Part shown: positions 15,653 through 24,239 of the stretch, one piece after another
Numbering within the stretch: the first letter of the stretch is position 1
How the letters are laid out: each line of letters starts with the position of its first letter
DNA from: Bacteroides sp. CAG:1060_57_27
GTDB lineage: Bacteria; Bacteroidota; Bacteroidia; Bacteroidales; UBA932
Reading direction: 5' to 3'
Assembly: GCA_001915575.1 (NCBI GenBank)
Contig: MNQT01000020.1
Coordinates: forward strand, 1-42,130
Length of the DNA stretch: 42,130 nt
Notes under the pieces: model-generated
The model's input: only the letters and a program-made list of their open reading frames with translations
Databases searched by the model: none
Told to the model about the DNA's origin: nothing
Position numbers and translations under genes: made by a program

Positions 15653-17818
15653 CTACTTGTCGTAAGTCATTGTGACCACGATCTTTCCGTGCTCCCTGCC
15701 GGGAACGACCTTCATCTCCATCTTGCCGCGGACTTCGGTGCCCGTGCCGAGATAGGTGAGGAACGCAGTCACCGTGGGCTCGTCGGACGAGCCTATCAGC
15801 TCGGCTTCGGTAAGGTCTCCCCTCCAGAGTACGGGGCCGTAAGAATGGCGCAGCGTGTAGGTGCCGGGGTCGATATTGTCGAACACATACTCCTCCACTC
15901 CCTGGTAGGTCATAAGGCGCGTGGTGTTAGCCCCGCCGCTACGGCCGCCGGAACGGCTGCCCTTGGTCAGCTCGATTTCGGCTCCGGTACCGTTCACGGC
16001 CTCGGTCACAGGCTTGTAGTAGTCGGTTCCGCTGTCGAACGCGGTAATCTCGTAATAGTAGTCGGGCCTGGTGTTGAGGCTCCTTATCGTCAGCTTGTTG
16101 TCTCCGTAGACCATGTAGCTGTTGTAGAGCTTGTCGGGCTCGATGCCGTAGCGTACCACATAGCCGTCGGCGCCGGGAACGGGAGTCCAGAGCAGGTCGG
16201 CGTTGCGGCGGTCATCGATGCTGCGCACGACCTTGAAGTCCGTAACCTCGGTGAACTTCGCCTTGTCGGCGTTACCGAACACACGCAGGTCCTTGATTCC
16301 GAACTTGGCGTTGTCGTGGGTGAATACATTCGTCACCTTGACATATCTTGCCTTGACGGGCTCGGAGAGCTCGGTGTAGTCGTGACGGCGGTCCTGGGTG
16401 TTGTCGCTCTTGTCGATAATTACGGTCCAGTTCTCGTTGTCGTCGGAGACCTCTACGGTATAGCACTGGTAGCGCGTCAGCTCGGCCACGTCGTCAGCGG
16501 GCCTCGGCGCACCGCGGCCTACCCTCACGGTAGCGTCAGCGCGGTCGAAGTTGACCTGTATGGCGTTGATCTCGCACTCGGTCCCGAGGTCTACGGTCAG
16601 ATACTCCCCGGGATTGCCTGTCTCGGCGAACCAGTTGGTCATGAAGTTCTCGTCGACGGCGTTGGAGGCGACGTTGTCGCCGAGCGTCGATGAGACCTCT
16701 ACCTTCTTGCCTTTGGAGAGCAGCATCCAGCCGGCGAAGTTGCTCTCGACATCGTCGGTCCTTATGCCGGGATAGTACTGGGGATAGTCGCCGAACGCGG
16801 TGTTGGAATGCATCACTCCGTCTTCATCGACCGCCGTGGGATATATAGCGAGCTCCGCGCCGCCGTTACCGCCGTAGAACGCGGGAATCATGCAGATCGT
16901 CCAGAGGCGGCCGTCCTTGTCGTGGAAGGTGCTGCCGTGTCCCGCTCCCTGTACATAGCCCGTTGTCTTGAAGGTCAGGGGGTTGTGCTCCGAATAGGTG
17001 TAGGGGCCCATGATGTTGTCTGCCACGTACACACCGTGCGAGTATGAAGTGAACTCAAGGCCGATCGCGGCATACTGCAGGTAGTACTTGCCGTTGTGCT
17101 TCGTGATCCAGGGACCCTCTATCCAGGGATACTCCTCGTCGTAGTAGGGACGGTAGTTGTTTGCGAATATGGAGAATATCACGTCCTCGTTGCTGCGGCG
17201 CTCGAAGCCGTGGTTCTTGTAGTCGCTGAAGAACAGCACCTGTGTCTCGCCCTTCTCCTTGAAGGTCTCGGGATCGAGCTCCACTATCCTGAACGGCATC
17301 AGCTGGGACCAGCCGTAGACCATATAGAGGCGGTCGTCATCATCGACGAACATGTTGGCATCTCCGTAGCGGTCGCTGCTGAAGGTGCCGCACTGCTCCC
17401 ACTTGCCCGACTTGGGATCCTTGCAGGAGAACACGTTGAACGAGTTCATCGAGCAGGCATAGAGCACGCCCTTGCGCTCGACTACGGACACCACTCCTCC
17501 CGGGAAGGTAGGCGCATCGATATAGGTCCAGTCGCGGAAGTTCTCCGAGCACCAGTATCCCCTGCTGCCGGTTACGAACAGGTAGTACTCGTCCTCGAAG
17601 ATCAGCACGACAGGCTCTCCGCCCCTGCGGGCCCTCTCCGAACCCACAACGAGATCCATAGGATTGCAGAATGTAAGCGGGCCGCCGGCCAGGGATTCCT
17701 CTGGGGCAGCCTTTTCCTTTGCCCTGCGTCCCTGCGCCGATGCCTCGGGCGAGGGGAACACAGACAGCGATGCGGCGGCGAGAATGCCGCACAGCGTAAT
17801 CAGTGATTTGACTCTCAT
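15653..17818 (-). CDS. secreted GH43-like glycosidase with F5/8 type C domain
   Basis: The ATG at 17818 gives 721 residues with a clear signal peptide (MRVKSLITLCGILAAASLSV, cut near ASA). Residues about 45-360 form a five-bladed GH43-type domain: the CNPMDL opening, FEDEYYLF, DANMFVDDDDRLYMVYG with Asp153 as the likely modulator, and IEGPWITKHNGKYYL with Glu234 as likely general acid. The usual catalytic-base Asp of the DPS-type motif appears as Glu68 (GGEPVVLIF). A discoidin/F5/8 type C carbohydrate-binding domain follows (about 375-515), then a fibronectin-like domain (about 530-620) and a C-terminal domain with a Gly/Ser-rich linker. It probably acts on arabinose- or xylose-containing glycans in the periplasm or on the surface; exact substrate unknown. 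Confidence 0.8.
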   Translation of the reverse strand: MRVKSLITLCGILAAASLSVFPSPEASAQGRRAKEKAAPEESLAGGPLTFCNPMDLVVGSERARRGGEPVVLIFEDEYYLFVTGSRGYWCSENFRDWTYIDAPTFPGGVVSVVERKGVLYACSMNSFNVFSCKDPKSGKWEQCGTFSSDRYGDANMFVDDDDRLYMVYGWSQLMPFRIVELDPETFKEKGETQVLFFSDYKNHGFERRSNEDVIFSIFANNYRPYYDEEYPWIEGPWITKHNGKYYLQYAAIGLEFTSYSHGVYVADNIMGPYTYSEHNPLTFKTTGYVQGAGHGSTFHDKDGRLWTICMIPAFYGGNGGAELAIYPTAVDEDGVMHSNTAFGDYPQYYPGIRTDDVESNFAGWMLLSKGKKVEVSSTLGDNVASNAVDENFMTNWFAETGNPGEYLTVDLGTECEINAIQVNFDRADATVRVGRGAPRPADDVAELTRYQCYTVEVSDDNENWTVIIDKSDNTQDRRHDYTELSEPVKARYVKVTNVFTHDNAKFGIKDLRVFGNADKAKFTEVTDFKVVRSIDDRRNADLLWTPVPGADGYVVRYGIEPDKLYNSYMVYGDNKLTIRSLNTRPDYYYEITAFDSGTDYYKPVTEAVNGTGAEIELTKGSRSGGRSGGANTTRLMTYQGVEEYVFDNIDPGTYTLRHSYGPVLWRGDLTEAELIGSSDEPTVTAFLTYLGTGTEVRGKMEMKVVPGREHGKIVVTMTYDK

Positions 17819-17856
17819 AATTATTATTAGTTGGTTATTTTGCGGTCGGCTGAACA

Positions 17857-17864
17857 CAAACATA
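17857..17864 (-). promoter_or_regulatory. -7 element for the GH43 gene
   Basis: On the - strand this reads TATGTTTG, a full match to the Bacteroidetes -7 consensus TAnnTTTG, 38 nt upstream of the GH43 start codon. A convincing -33 TTTG box at the normal distance was not found. Confidence 0.5.
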
Positions 17865-17920
17865 ATGTTTTTTCAACTATTATCATAGCCTGCCGCGCAA
17901 TTTCAACCGATTATTTTCTG

Positions 17921-17928
17921 TAAATTTG
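17921..17928 (+). promoter_or_regulatory. -7 element upstream of GH3 remnant and glutaredoxin-like gene
   Basis: TAAATTTG matches TAnnTTTG. It is 27 nt before the ATG at 17956 and could drive the short remnant frame and the glutaredoxin-like gene at 18146 as one transcript. The -33 region is not clear. Confidence 0.5.
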
Positions 17929-17955
17929 GACACTGACAAACTGTAACCAGATAAT

Positions 17956-18123
17956 ATGAAACTGTTCCTCTCCGTCGTAAGCTTCACGATAGACTCAGGC
18001 GACCTGTCGTACTTCGATCCGGAGAGGCATGAATGGATTGCAGAGCCGGGCATGTTCGACGCCTCCATAGCCGCGGCATCGGACGACATCAGGGGCAAGG
18101 TGTCGTTCAGACTGGAAGATTGA
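17956..18123 (+). pseudogene. C-terminal remnant of a GH3 beta-glucosidase (55 codons)
   Basis: A 55-residue frame from ATG 17956. Its sequence VSFTIDSGDLSYFDP, then WIAEPGMFDASIAAASDDI and SFRLE, fits the last part of the fibronectin type III-like domain at the C-terminus of GH3 beta-glucosidases (family form: VxFxL...DLSxYD...WxxEPGxFxVxxGxSSxDI). All catalytic domains are absent. The frame begins with an apparent start codon shortly after a promoter-like -7 element, so a short peptide may still be made. It ends 22 nt before the glutaredoxin-like gene. Most likely a deletion scar. Confidence 0.6.
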
Positions 18124-18145
18124 CAAGGCACTTAATACATACGGA

Positions 18146-18454
18146 ATGATAAGGATCTACGGAATGGAAAGCTGCCCCGACTGCAATTATGTCGAGCGGC
18201 AGGCAAAGGACAAGGACGGTTACGAGATAATAGACATCGGAACGCACGTGCGCAGCCTCAAGGAGTTCCTGCGGCTGCGCGACTCGAGCCCCGCCTTCGA
18301 CGAAGCGAAAAGGGACGGTTCCGTGGGCATACCCTGTTTCGTGCTTGAGGACGGCACCGTCACCCTCTCCCCTGAAGAGGCCGGACTGCATTCACGACCC
18401 GCCGGCACACCGGCCGGGGGCGCGTCGTGCAGCCTCGACGGGAAAGGGTGCTGA
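18146..18454 (+). CDS. glutaredoxin-related protein
   Basis: A 102-residue thioredoxin-fold protein starting MIRIYGMESCPDC, with the redox pair Cys10/Cys13. The cis-proline loop is seen as VGIPCFVLEDGTV (about residues 60-72), and SPEEAGL is the C-terminal helix cap. The form matches short glutaredoxin-related proteins of Bacteroidetes and Firmicutes. An extra Cys follows the cis-proline (IPC), and the C-terminal 25 residues (Gly/Pro-rich, two more Cys) are unusual. It probably acts in cytoplasmic thiol-disulfide exchange. Partner unknown. Confidence 0.75.
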   Translation: MIRIYGMESCPDCNYVERQAKDKDGYEIIDIGTHVRSLKEFLRLRDSSPAFDEAKRDGSVGIPCFVLEDGTVTLSPEEAGLHSRPAGTPAGGASCSLDGKGC

Positions 18455-18460
18455 AAACTG

Positions 18461-19747
18461 CTATTCTACCGGTCTGAGCGGAACCGTCGTCTCCCAGTCG
18501 GAAGGCTCGGGGTCGCTGAAGAATGCGTTGCCGACCTTGTCCAGCACTATGGAATACAGCAGGGTCTCCTTGCGCAGCGCCCTTACCGAAGCCTCGAGCT
18601 CCTCGAGGTCCGCCCCGCTCACCTGCTCGTCTCCCTTGAGGTGGGTCGTATAGGCCTTGCCGAGTATCGCGCAGCAGCGCTCCTTGACTGCCGGATCGAC
18701 CTTCCTGGGAAGTATCATGTCGACCAGTCCCCTCATCGCTCCGTCGGCATATTCGAGCATCTCGCGCTCGAAACTGTTGCCGCTCGGGAAGCTGAGCCCC
18801 TCGCCGCGGAGCAGTTCGGTGCGTATGCGCATCTCGTCGCCGTCTATCTCGACGAAGCGCACGGGCGCGGGATATGATACGAGCGAGCCTGTCTCGACAT
18901 CGGTGATCCTGCCTTTCTTAGAGATGTCCTGCGAATGGAAGTGTCCGGTGAACACCACGTCGATCCCGTTGCGGCCGAGCAGCCTGCCGACCCTGCGCCA
19001 GTTGTCCACCAGATATTCCCCGAGCACGACGTCCTGCCACTTCCAGTGGCGCACCACGCCGTGATGCATCATGGCTATCATCCGCTCGCCGTCCTGCCTT
19101 GCCGCCCTCGCCTGCTGCCTTATGAAGCGCAGTGTCTCCTTCTTGAGGCGTCCGTCGGTGATGCAGCTGTTCTCCTCATAGCTGTTGTCCTCGTAGCGGC
19201 AGGCGTCGAGGCAGAGTATGCGCAGTCCCGGGGCGAGCTGTGCTACATAGCTCAGTGAATAGGGGTCGCGCGCAAGGGCGTCTCCGTAACCGTAGTCTGC
19301 ATAGATATCGGCGAACTCTCCGGCCGAGGGAGTTGCTACACGTGAGGTAAGGTCTCCGTCGAACTCTACGGCGTGAGGGTTGTTGACGTCATGGTTGCCC
19401 GGAACCACGAATATGCGTATACCGGCCTCACGCAGCGGCGCAAGGCAGCTGTCGCGCACATAGAGATGCGAGACGGTCTCTCCGTCCTTGGTCAGGTCGC
19501 CGCTTACCAGGAGCACGTCCGGGGCGTCGGCAAGTATGAGCCGCGACGCCTCCCTGACGAGCTGCGGGCCTTCGCGCAGAAGCTTCCTGTCGTGGGCGAT
19601 ATATTCTTCGAGGGCCTTTCCGTCCTGTTTCAGGAGCGAAGGCGCCATGATGTGGATGTCGGAAACCACGGCCATCTTGAACGAGTCCGCCGGCGCGGGC
19701 ACGGCAAGGATTCCTGCGGCGAGCATGGAAACGAGTATCTTCTTCAT
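18461..19747 (-). CDS. secreted metallophosphoesterase
   Basis: From ATG 19747 the product is 428 residues with a signal peptide (MKKILVSMLAAGILAVPAPA). All calcineurin-type metal motifs are present: VVSDIHI (D-x-H), VSGDLTKDGE (GD), VPGNHD (GNHD), MMHHG and FTGHFHS (GH-x-H). A C-terminal helical extension of about 110 residues follows. It should be a dinuclear-metal phosphatase or phosphodiesterase in the periplasm; substrate unknown. The gene lies 8 nt after the CNNM/CorC gene on the same strand, so they are probably cotranscribed. Its upstream frame continues into that neighbour, but the signal peptide fixes the start. Confidence 0.85.
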   Translation of the reverse strand: MKKILVSMLAAGILAVPAPADSFKMAVVSDIHIMAPSLLKQDGKALEEYIAHDRKLLREGPQLVREASRLILADAPDVLLVSGDLTKDGETVSHLYVRDSCLAPLREAGIRIFVVPGNHDVNNPHAVEFDGDLTSRVATPSAGEFADIYADYGYGDALARDPYSLSYVAQLAPGLRILCLDACRYEDNSYEENSCITDGRLKKETLRFIRQQARAARQDGERMIAMMHHGVVRHWKWQDVVLGEYLVDNWRRVGRLLGRNGIDVVFTGHFHSQDISKKGRITDVETGSLVSYPAPVRFVEIDGDEMRIRTELLRGEGLSFPSGNSFEREMLEYADGAMRGLVDMILPRKVDPAVKERCCAILGKAYTTHLKGDEQVSGADLEELEASVRALRKETLLYSIVLDKVGNAFFSDPEPSDWETTVPLRPVE

Positions 19748-19755
19748 CGCAAAGG

Positions 19756-21081
19756 TTATTTCTTGTTTTCGTCGGAAGTGTCGGGCTCCCCTTCGGCGGC
19801 GGGCGTCTCGCGCTTGACTATCACCTTGTCGATCCTGGCGCCGTCCATGTCGACCACCTCGAACGAGAAGTCCTTCCAGCTGGTCTTTTCCCCGGCCTCG
19901 GGCACATGCTCGAGCGCGTCGAGAATCAGGCCGCCCACGGTATTGTACTCCGAATCGGATTCGTCGTCGGAGTCGTCTATGTCGAAGAACATCCTGAAGT
20001 CGTACATCGAGCACTGCCCGTCGACGAGCCAGCCGTCGTTGTCGTGGCGAGCGATGATGTCCGGCTCCTTCTGGTGGTCGTCGTTGACGGTGCCCACGAG
20101 AGCCTCCATTATGTCCTTCAAGGTGATTATGCCCGAGCAGGAACCGTATTCGTCGCACACGAGCGCGCGGCTTATCTTCTTCTGCTTCATCTGCTCCAGC
20201 ACGGCATACACGCTCATGTTCTCGTGGAAGTACACGGGCTCGTGTATCATCTTCCCGAGGTCGAACCCGGGCTTGCCTATGTTCAGCACATAGTCCTTGA
20301 GAGAAAGCACGCCCACCACATGGTCGAGGTCGCCGTCGGTGACCGGATACGCCTCGAAGAGGTTCTCCTCGATAGTTTCGCGTATCTCCTGCTCTCCCAT
20401 CTCCCTGTCAAGCCAGACTATGTCGCCCCTGAGGGTCATGATCGTGTTCACCTTCAGGTCGCCGAGGGCGAAGACACGCTCCACGATGTCCTGCTCTACG
20501 GGAGACACCTCTCCCTCGTCGGTACCCTCCTGGATTATCGACTTTATCTCCTCCTCTGTCACCTTGGACTCCTGCTCCTTGATGCCGAGTATCTTGATTA
20601 CCAGTGCGGTGCTCTTCGCAAGCAGCCACACGAAGGGGGATGCTATCACCGAGATCACCTTCATCGGCCCCGCGACCACCTTCGACACCTTCTCCGAGGC
20701 GCTGAGGGCAATCCTCTTGGGCACCAGCTCTCCGAACACGATGCTGAGATAGGTCACGAGTATGACTATGATAGTCTGTGCGAGACCGGATGCGAAACCG
20801 ACAGACACCCCGGCCCTTGCGAGGGTGTCGGAAAGGGCCTCGGCAATCTTGTTGCCGGAGAATATACCGGTGAGGATTCCGATGAGGGTGATGCCTATCT
20901 GCACCGCAGACAGGAACTTGTCGGGGTCGGATGCAAGGTTGAGTGCCGTCCTGGCGGACTTGCTGCCCTTGCTTGCGTCAGCCTGAAGGTTGGACTTGCG
21001 CGCAGACACGACCGCCATTTCGGACATGGCGAATATTCCGTTGAGCAGGATAAGGAAAAGGATGATGAAAATTTCGCTCAT
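19756..21081 (-). CDS. CNNM/CorC-type membrane protein (HlyC/CorC family)
   Basis: A 441-residue protein with an N-terminal CNNM (DUF21) domain of several transmembrane helices (FIILFLILLNGIFAMSEMAV, then AVQIGITLIGILTGIFSG). A pair of CBS domains follows (about residues 205-340, with VNTIMTLRGDIVWLD and ALVCDEYGSCSGIITLKDI), then a C-terminal CorC_HlyC domain (VDGQCSMYDFRMFFDID...TVGGLI). Family members are linked to magnesium or divalent cation efflux. The old name hemolysin is misleading. It leads a two-gene unit with the metallophosphoesterase. Confidence 0.88.
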   Translation of the reverse strand: MSEIFIILFLILLNGIFAMSEMAVVSARKSNLQADASKGSKSARTALNLASDPDKFLSAVQIGITLIGILTGIFSGNKIAEALSDTLARAGVSVGFASGLAQTIIVILVTYLSIVFGELVPKRIALSASEKVSKVVAGPMKVISVIASPFVWLLAKSTALVIKILGIKEQESKVTEEEIKSIIQEGTDEGEVSPVEQDIVERVFALGDLKVNTIMTLRGDIVWLDREMGEQEIRETIEENLFEAYPVTDGDLDHVVGVLSLKDYVLNIGKPGFDLGKMIHEPVYFHENMSVYAVLEQMKQKKISRALVCDEYGSCSGIITLKDIMEALVGTVNDDHQKEPDIIARHDNDGWLVDGQCSMYDFRMFFDIDDSDDESDSEYNTVGGLILDALEHVPEAGEKTSWKDFSFEVVDMDGARIDKVIVKRETPAAEGEPDTSDENKK

Positions 21082-21356
21082 ATAATCTCGGTTTAGATTG
21101 AATCAGGGATGATTACATGAGACTTGGGACATTTCGAGACCGCGTCATCCGAGCCGCCGTCCGCTTCCTGTACTCTGGCCGTACAGCCATTTGGGTTTTC
21201 TTCCATATAAGTCATATAGATTTACCCTGCGAATTTAGGCAATTATTTTCAAATGGCAATATTTACTGATATCCATGCATTAATTATGATTTTATACGAT
21301 TTCTTGAATGCAAATCGGTTTCGCAAATTAAAAGATTTTCGTCATCTTTGCGGGTA
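21082..21356. promoter_or_regulatory. AT-rich intergenic with R-M operon promoter
   Basis: This space separates the CNNM gene (-) from the restriction-modification pair (+) and turns sharply AT-rich after about 21200. On the + strand TTTC (21319-21322), a 20-nt spacer and CATCTTTG (21343-21350) approximate the -33/-7 pattern of Bacteroidetes. The predicted start point would fall close to ATG 21357, so the message could be leaderless or translation could begin at ATG 21372. No small gene or RNA was recognised. Confidence 0.45.
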
Positions 21357-22088
21357 ATGATAGACGAGGCTATGACCGAAGAACAAAAAAAAGCCATTAT
21401 CGAGAGCGGAAAGGACTATTTCCGTACCATTATTATCCCCAACCACTTGGACAACCTGAAAAAGTTACGTCTAAGTGACTTCAATGTGAATCCCTTTACT
21501 ATCAATTATCTCGCAGCTTTCCTATGTGGCGACACAGAGCCCGAGTCTCTGGCAAAGGCGTTGGTATATCCAAGAATTCTCGGCACGAGTATCAACACGA
21601 GTTTCGGCCAGAATATCCAGGTTTTCATTTCGCGCCTTGCGCAACTTACCGGAAGTGCTTCAGGAATCGACGGCATCGACATCGAATTCATCGATGCAAT
21701 CGACGGGCGCAAGAAATATTGCCAGTGCAAGGCCGGACCGCAAACGATCAACAAAGATGACATTGCCACTATCTTAGGACATTTTAAACATCTAGCCAAC
21801 AAGGCGCGACTTGACAGGCTACCTATACAACTGGACGATCTGATTGTCGGTATCCTCTATGGCGAGCCACAGAAACTCTCGGGGAATTACAAAGTTATTG
21901 CATCACATTACCCCGTTTATTGCGGCTCGGACTTTTGGGCGCGTATTACCGGTGACTATGATTTCTATTATAAGTTGGCTAAAGCCTTCGGCGAAGTTGT
22001 GGAAGAAGACGGCATTGACGGCAGCAGGCTTATTATGGAAAAAATTCAGGATATCGCCAAAGATATCCGCGCAAACGGGGGTCTTTAA
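21357..22088 (+). CDS. type II restriction endonuclease (PmeII-like family)
   Basis: About 243 residues from ATG 21357 (a second ATG is at 21372). It contains a PD-(D/E)XK-type core: GIDIEFID with Asp108/Glu110, then YCQCKAGPQTIN with Lys125 as the catalytic lysine. The flanking segments PRILGTSINTSFGQNIQ, DLIVGILYG and YPVYCGSDFWARITGDYDFYY are characteristic of a family of Bacteroidetes type II enzymes that I associate with PmeII; family assignment is from memory. Its stop overlaps the cytosine methyltransferase start by one base (TAATG at 22086-22090), the classical R-M arrangement. GC is lower than in neighbours, suggesting transfer. Recognition sequence unknown. Confidence 0.75.
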   Translation: MIDEAMTEEQKKAIIESGKDYFRTIIIPNHLDNLKKLRLSDFNVNPFTINYLAAFLCGDTEPESLAKALVYPRILGTSINTSFGQNIQVFISRLAQLTGSASGIDGIDIEFIDAIDGRKKYCQCKAGPQTINKDDIATILGHFKHLANKARLDRLPIQLDDLIVGILYGEPQKLSGNYKVIASHYPVYCGSDFWARITGDYDFYYKLAKAFGEVVEEDGIDGSRLIMEKIQDIAKDIRANGGL

Positions 22089-23449
22089 TGGGGAACTTCT
22101 TATCTGTCAATAATCTGGCCGACATTATGGGAGTGTCGATAACCACTGCTCAAAAATGGTGGGACAGCGGCGTATATCCCGGCGTAATCGATTCACATGG
22201 CCATAAAGGCTTTGAAATGGAATCTTTGACCATGCTTCCTCCCGTAAGGGCAATGCTCAAGTCTGATTGGGAGACCGAACTACATGTAAGGCCGGCACGC
22301 CAGTATAAGTCTATCGAGTTGTTTGCCGGTGGCGGCGGACTTGCCTTGGGAATGGAAAAAGCCGGCTTCAAGCATGTAATGCTGAACGAGTTTGACGCAT
22401 ATTGCTGCCAGACGCTCCATAAAAACAGACCTGAATGGAATATTGTAGAAGGGGATGTGGCGAATGTGGATTTTACGCAATGGCGCGATAAGGTAGATTT
22501 TATAAGCGGAGGCTTTCCGTGCCAGGCATTCTCCTATGCAGGCAAGAAAGGAGGACTGAACGATACACGCGGAACCCTTTTCTTCCAACTTGCCCGCGCA
22601 GTAAGCGAAGTGCGGCCGAAGGTCTTCATGGGAGAGAATGTAAAAGGTCTCCTGTCCCATGACAGCGGAAGGACCCTGGATGTCATCAAGAGTACTGTCC
22701 AAGAGTTGGGCTATACCTTGGTGGAGCCGCATGTCCTGAAAGCTATAATGTACCAGGTGCCCCAAAAAAGAGAAAGACTTATCCTGATAGCGATCCGTAA
22801 TGATTATGCCGATAAGGTACACTTCAGGTGGCCTTCACCATATCACCGCGTCATGACGCTTCGGGATGCTTTTTTCGCAGGTGAACTCTACGGCACGGAT
22901 GTTCCTCCCTCCCCGGGGCAGGAATATCCTGAAAATAAACGCCGGGTAATGGACCTGGTACCGGAAGGCGGGGACTGGCGCAACCTCCCCGAAGAAATCC
23001 AGAAGCAATATATGGGAGCCAGCTTCTATCTGGGAGGAGGAAAGACCGGAATGGCAAGACGACTTTCATTTGACGAGCCAAGCCTCACCCTTACTTGCGC
23101 ACCGGCACAGAAACAGACTGAACGCTGCCACCCCACAGAAACCAGGCCGTTGACTGTCCGAGAGTATGCCAGGATCCAGACATTCCCGGACGAATGGCAA
23201 TTCGCAGGCACGCTGGCTGCTCAGTATAAACAGATCGGGAACGCTGTACCTGTAAATCTCGCGTGGGCTATCGGGCGTTCGTTAATACGATTGCTGAACC
23301 AGATAGATATCATCGACAACGGTGGAATTATCGATAATGTCTACTCCGACAAAGCAAGTGATTTTGATATACATTATCATACAGATCAAGGTGAACTGAT
23401 ACAAAGAGCCTTATTCGAGCCAAAGGCATCACCTAAGAAGAAACAGTAA
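22088..23449 (+). CDS. DNA (cytosine-5-)-methyltransferase with N-terminal HTH
   Basis: A 453-residue C5 methyltransferase. Motif I is SIELFAGGGGLALGM (about 75-89), motif IV GGFPCQAFS with nucleophile Cys145, motif VI ENV (183-185), motif VIII QKRER (226-230) and motif X IGNAVPVNLA near residue 385. The target-recognition region lies between VIII and IX (about 235-330). Residues 1-65 form an extra domain, LSVNNLADIMGVSITTAQKWWDSGVYPGV, that reads as a MerR/excisionase-like helix-turn-helix. It may let the methyltransferase autoregulate the operon. It protects host DNA against the overlapping endonuclease. Confidence 0.92.
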   Translation: MGNFLSVNNLADIMGVSITTAQKWWDSGVYPGVIDSHGHKGFEMESLTMLPPVRAMLKSDWETELHVRPARQYKSIELFAGGGGLALGMEKAGFKHVMLNEFDAYCCQTLHKNRPEWNIVEGDVANVDFTQWRDKVDFISGGFPCQAFSYAGKKGGLNDTRGTLFFQLARAVSEVRPKVFMGENVKGLLSHDSGRTLDVIKSTVQELGYTLVEPHVLKAIMYQVPQKRERLILIAIRNDYADKVHFRWPSPYHRVMTLRDAFFAGELYGTDVPPSPGQEYPENKRRVMDLVPEGGDWRNLPEEIQKQYMGASFYLGGGKTGMARRLSFDEPSLTLTCAPAQKQTERCHPTETRPLTVREYARIQTFPDEWQFAGTLAAQYKQIGNAVPVNLAWAIGRSLIRLLNQIDIIDNGGIIDNVYSDKASDFDIHYHTDQGELIQRALFEPKASPKKKQ

Positions 23450-23648
23450 GACCTTAGACCCCCGTACAACCCAAGAAAAACGCTTCACGGAATTTCATCA
23501 TGACATCCTGAGAATATGGAAGCGGCAATAATTTTTTTCTTCAATCATTAAAAAAACGGTATTTTCAAACTAAGTAATTATTAACTTGTGGGCAAAATTG
23601 CAAGCTGGTGAAGACAATATTTGACTTCACCGACAAATAGAGCAGGAT
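23450..23648. other. AT-rich spacer between R-M pair and vsr
   Basis: Nothing coding was recognised. A weak -7-like AATATTTG at 23616-23623 precedes the vsr gene, but the -33 spacing is poor. GC rises abruptly at the vsr start, so the right edge of the acquired R-M segment probably lies here. Confidence 0.4.
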
Positions 23649-24236
23649 ATGCCCGACACCATGACTCCGCAGCAGCGGCATCTCTGCATGTCGCACAACC
23701 GCAGCAGGGACACGCGTCCCGAGCTTGCGGTGAGGCGCGAACTGTGGCGGCGCGGATACCGTTACCGCGTGAACGTGCGTAAGCTGCCCGGGACGCCGGA
23801 CATAGTGCTCGGGAAATACCGCACGGTTATATTCGTCAACGGCTGTTTCTGGCACGGGCACAAGGGCTGCCGGAAATATACCGTCCCCAAGAGCAACGCC
23901 GCGTTCTGGAAGGCGAAGGTCGCGCGCAACCGCGAGCGCGACATGCTCGACTGCCAGAGGCTCGAGACTATCGGCTGGAACGTCGTTACAGTATGGGAAT
24001 GCGAACTCGACAAGGCACACCTGGCGCAGACTGTCGACAGGATCGAGACGGAGCTGGAGGCGGGCAGGGTGAAATGGGAGGACTACAGGCAGCGGCGCAG
24101 GCAGGACAGGCAGTTCGCAATCGAACAGGCGAGGCGCCGCCGCGAAATCGCCGCCATAGTCGAGGCGGAACTTTCGCAGCAGTTCGGAACGGAAATCAGA
24201 TTCGCCCGGACAAGAGGCTATGACGAGGAATTATAG
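23649..24236 (+). CDS. vsr: very short patch repair endonuclease
   Basis: A 195-residue Vsr-family nickase. The signature RSRDTRPELAVRRELW (Glu25), LPGTPDIV (Asp51, the catalytic metal ligand) and IFVNGCFWHGH (residues 61-71, with the zinc/catalytic His) are intact, followed by ECEL near the end of the core. The C-terminal 55 residues are a charged helical extension beyond the usual roughly 140-150 residues. Vsr nicks 5' to T in T:G mismatches that arise by deamination of 5-methylcytosine, which fits its position after a C5 methyltransferase. Its GC content is higher than that of the R-M pair, so it may be older. Confidence 0.9.
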   Translation: MPDTMTPQQRHLCMSHNRSRDTRPELAVRRELWRRGYRYRVNVRKLPGTPDIVLGKYRTVIFVNGCFWHGHKGCRKYTVPKSNAAFWKAKVARNRERDMLDCQRLETIGWNVVTVWECELDKAHLAQTVDRIETELEAGRVKWEDYRQRRRQDRQFAIEQARRRREIAAIVEAELSQQFGTEIRFARTRGYDEEL

Positions 24237-24239
24237 GAT

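Noticed and set aside
17819..17863. Earlier start for the GH43 protein adding 15 residues
   Set aside because: The extension would precede a clear signal peptide and run into the -7 element; ATG 17818 is better.
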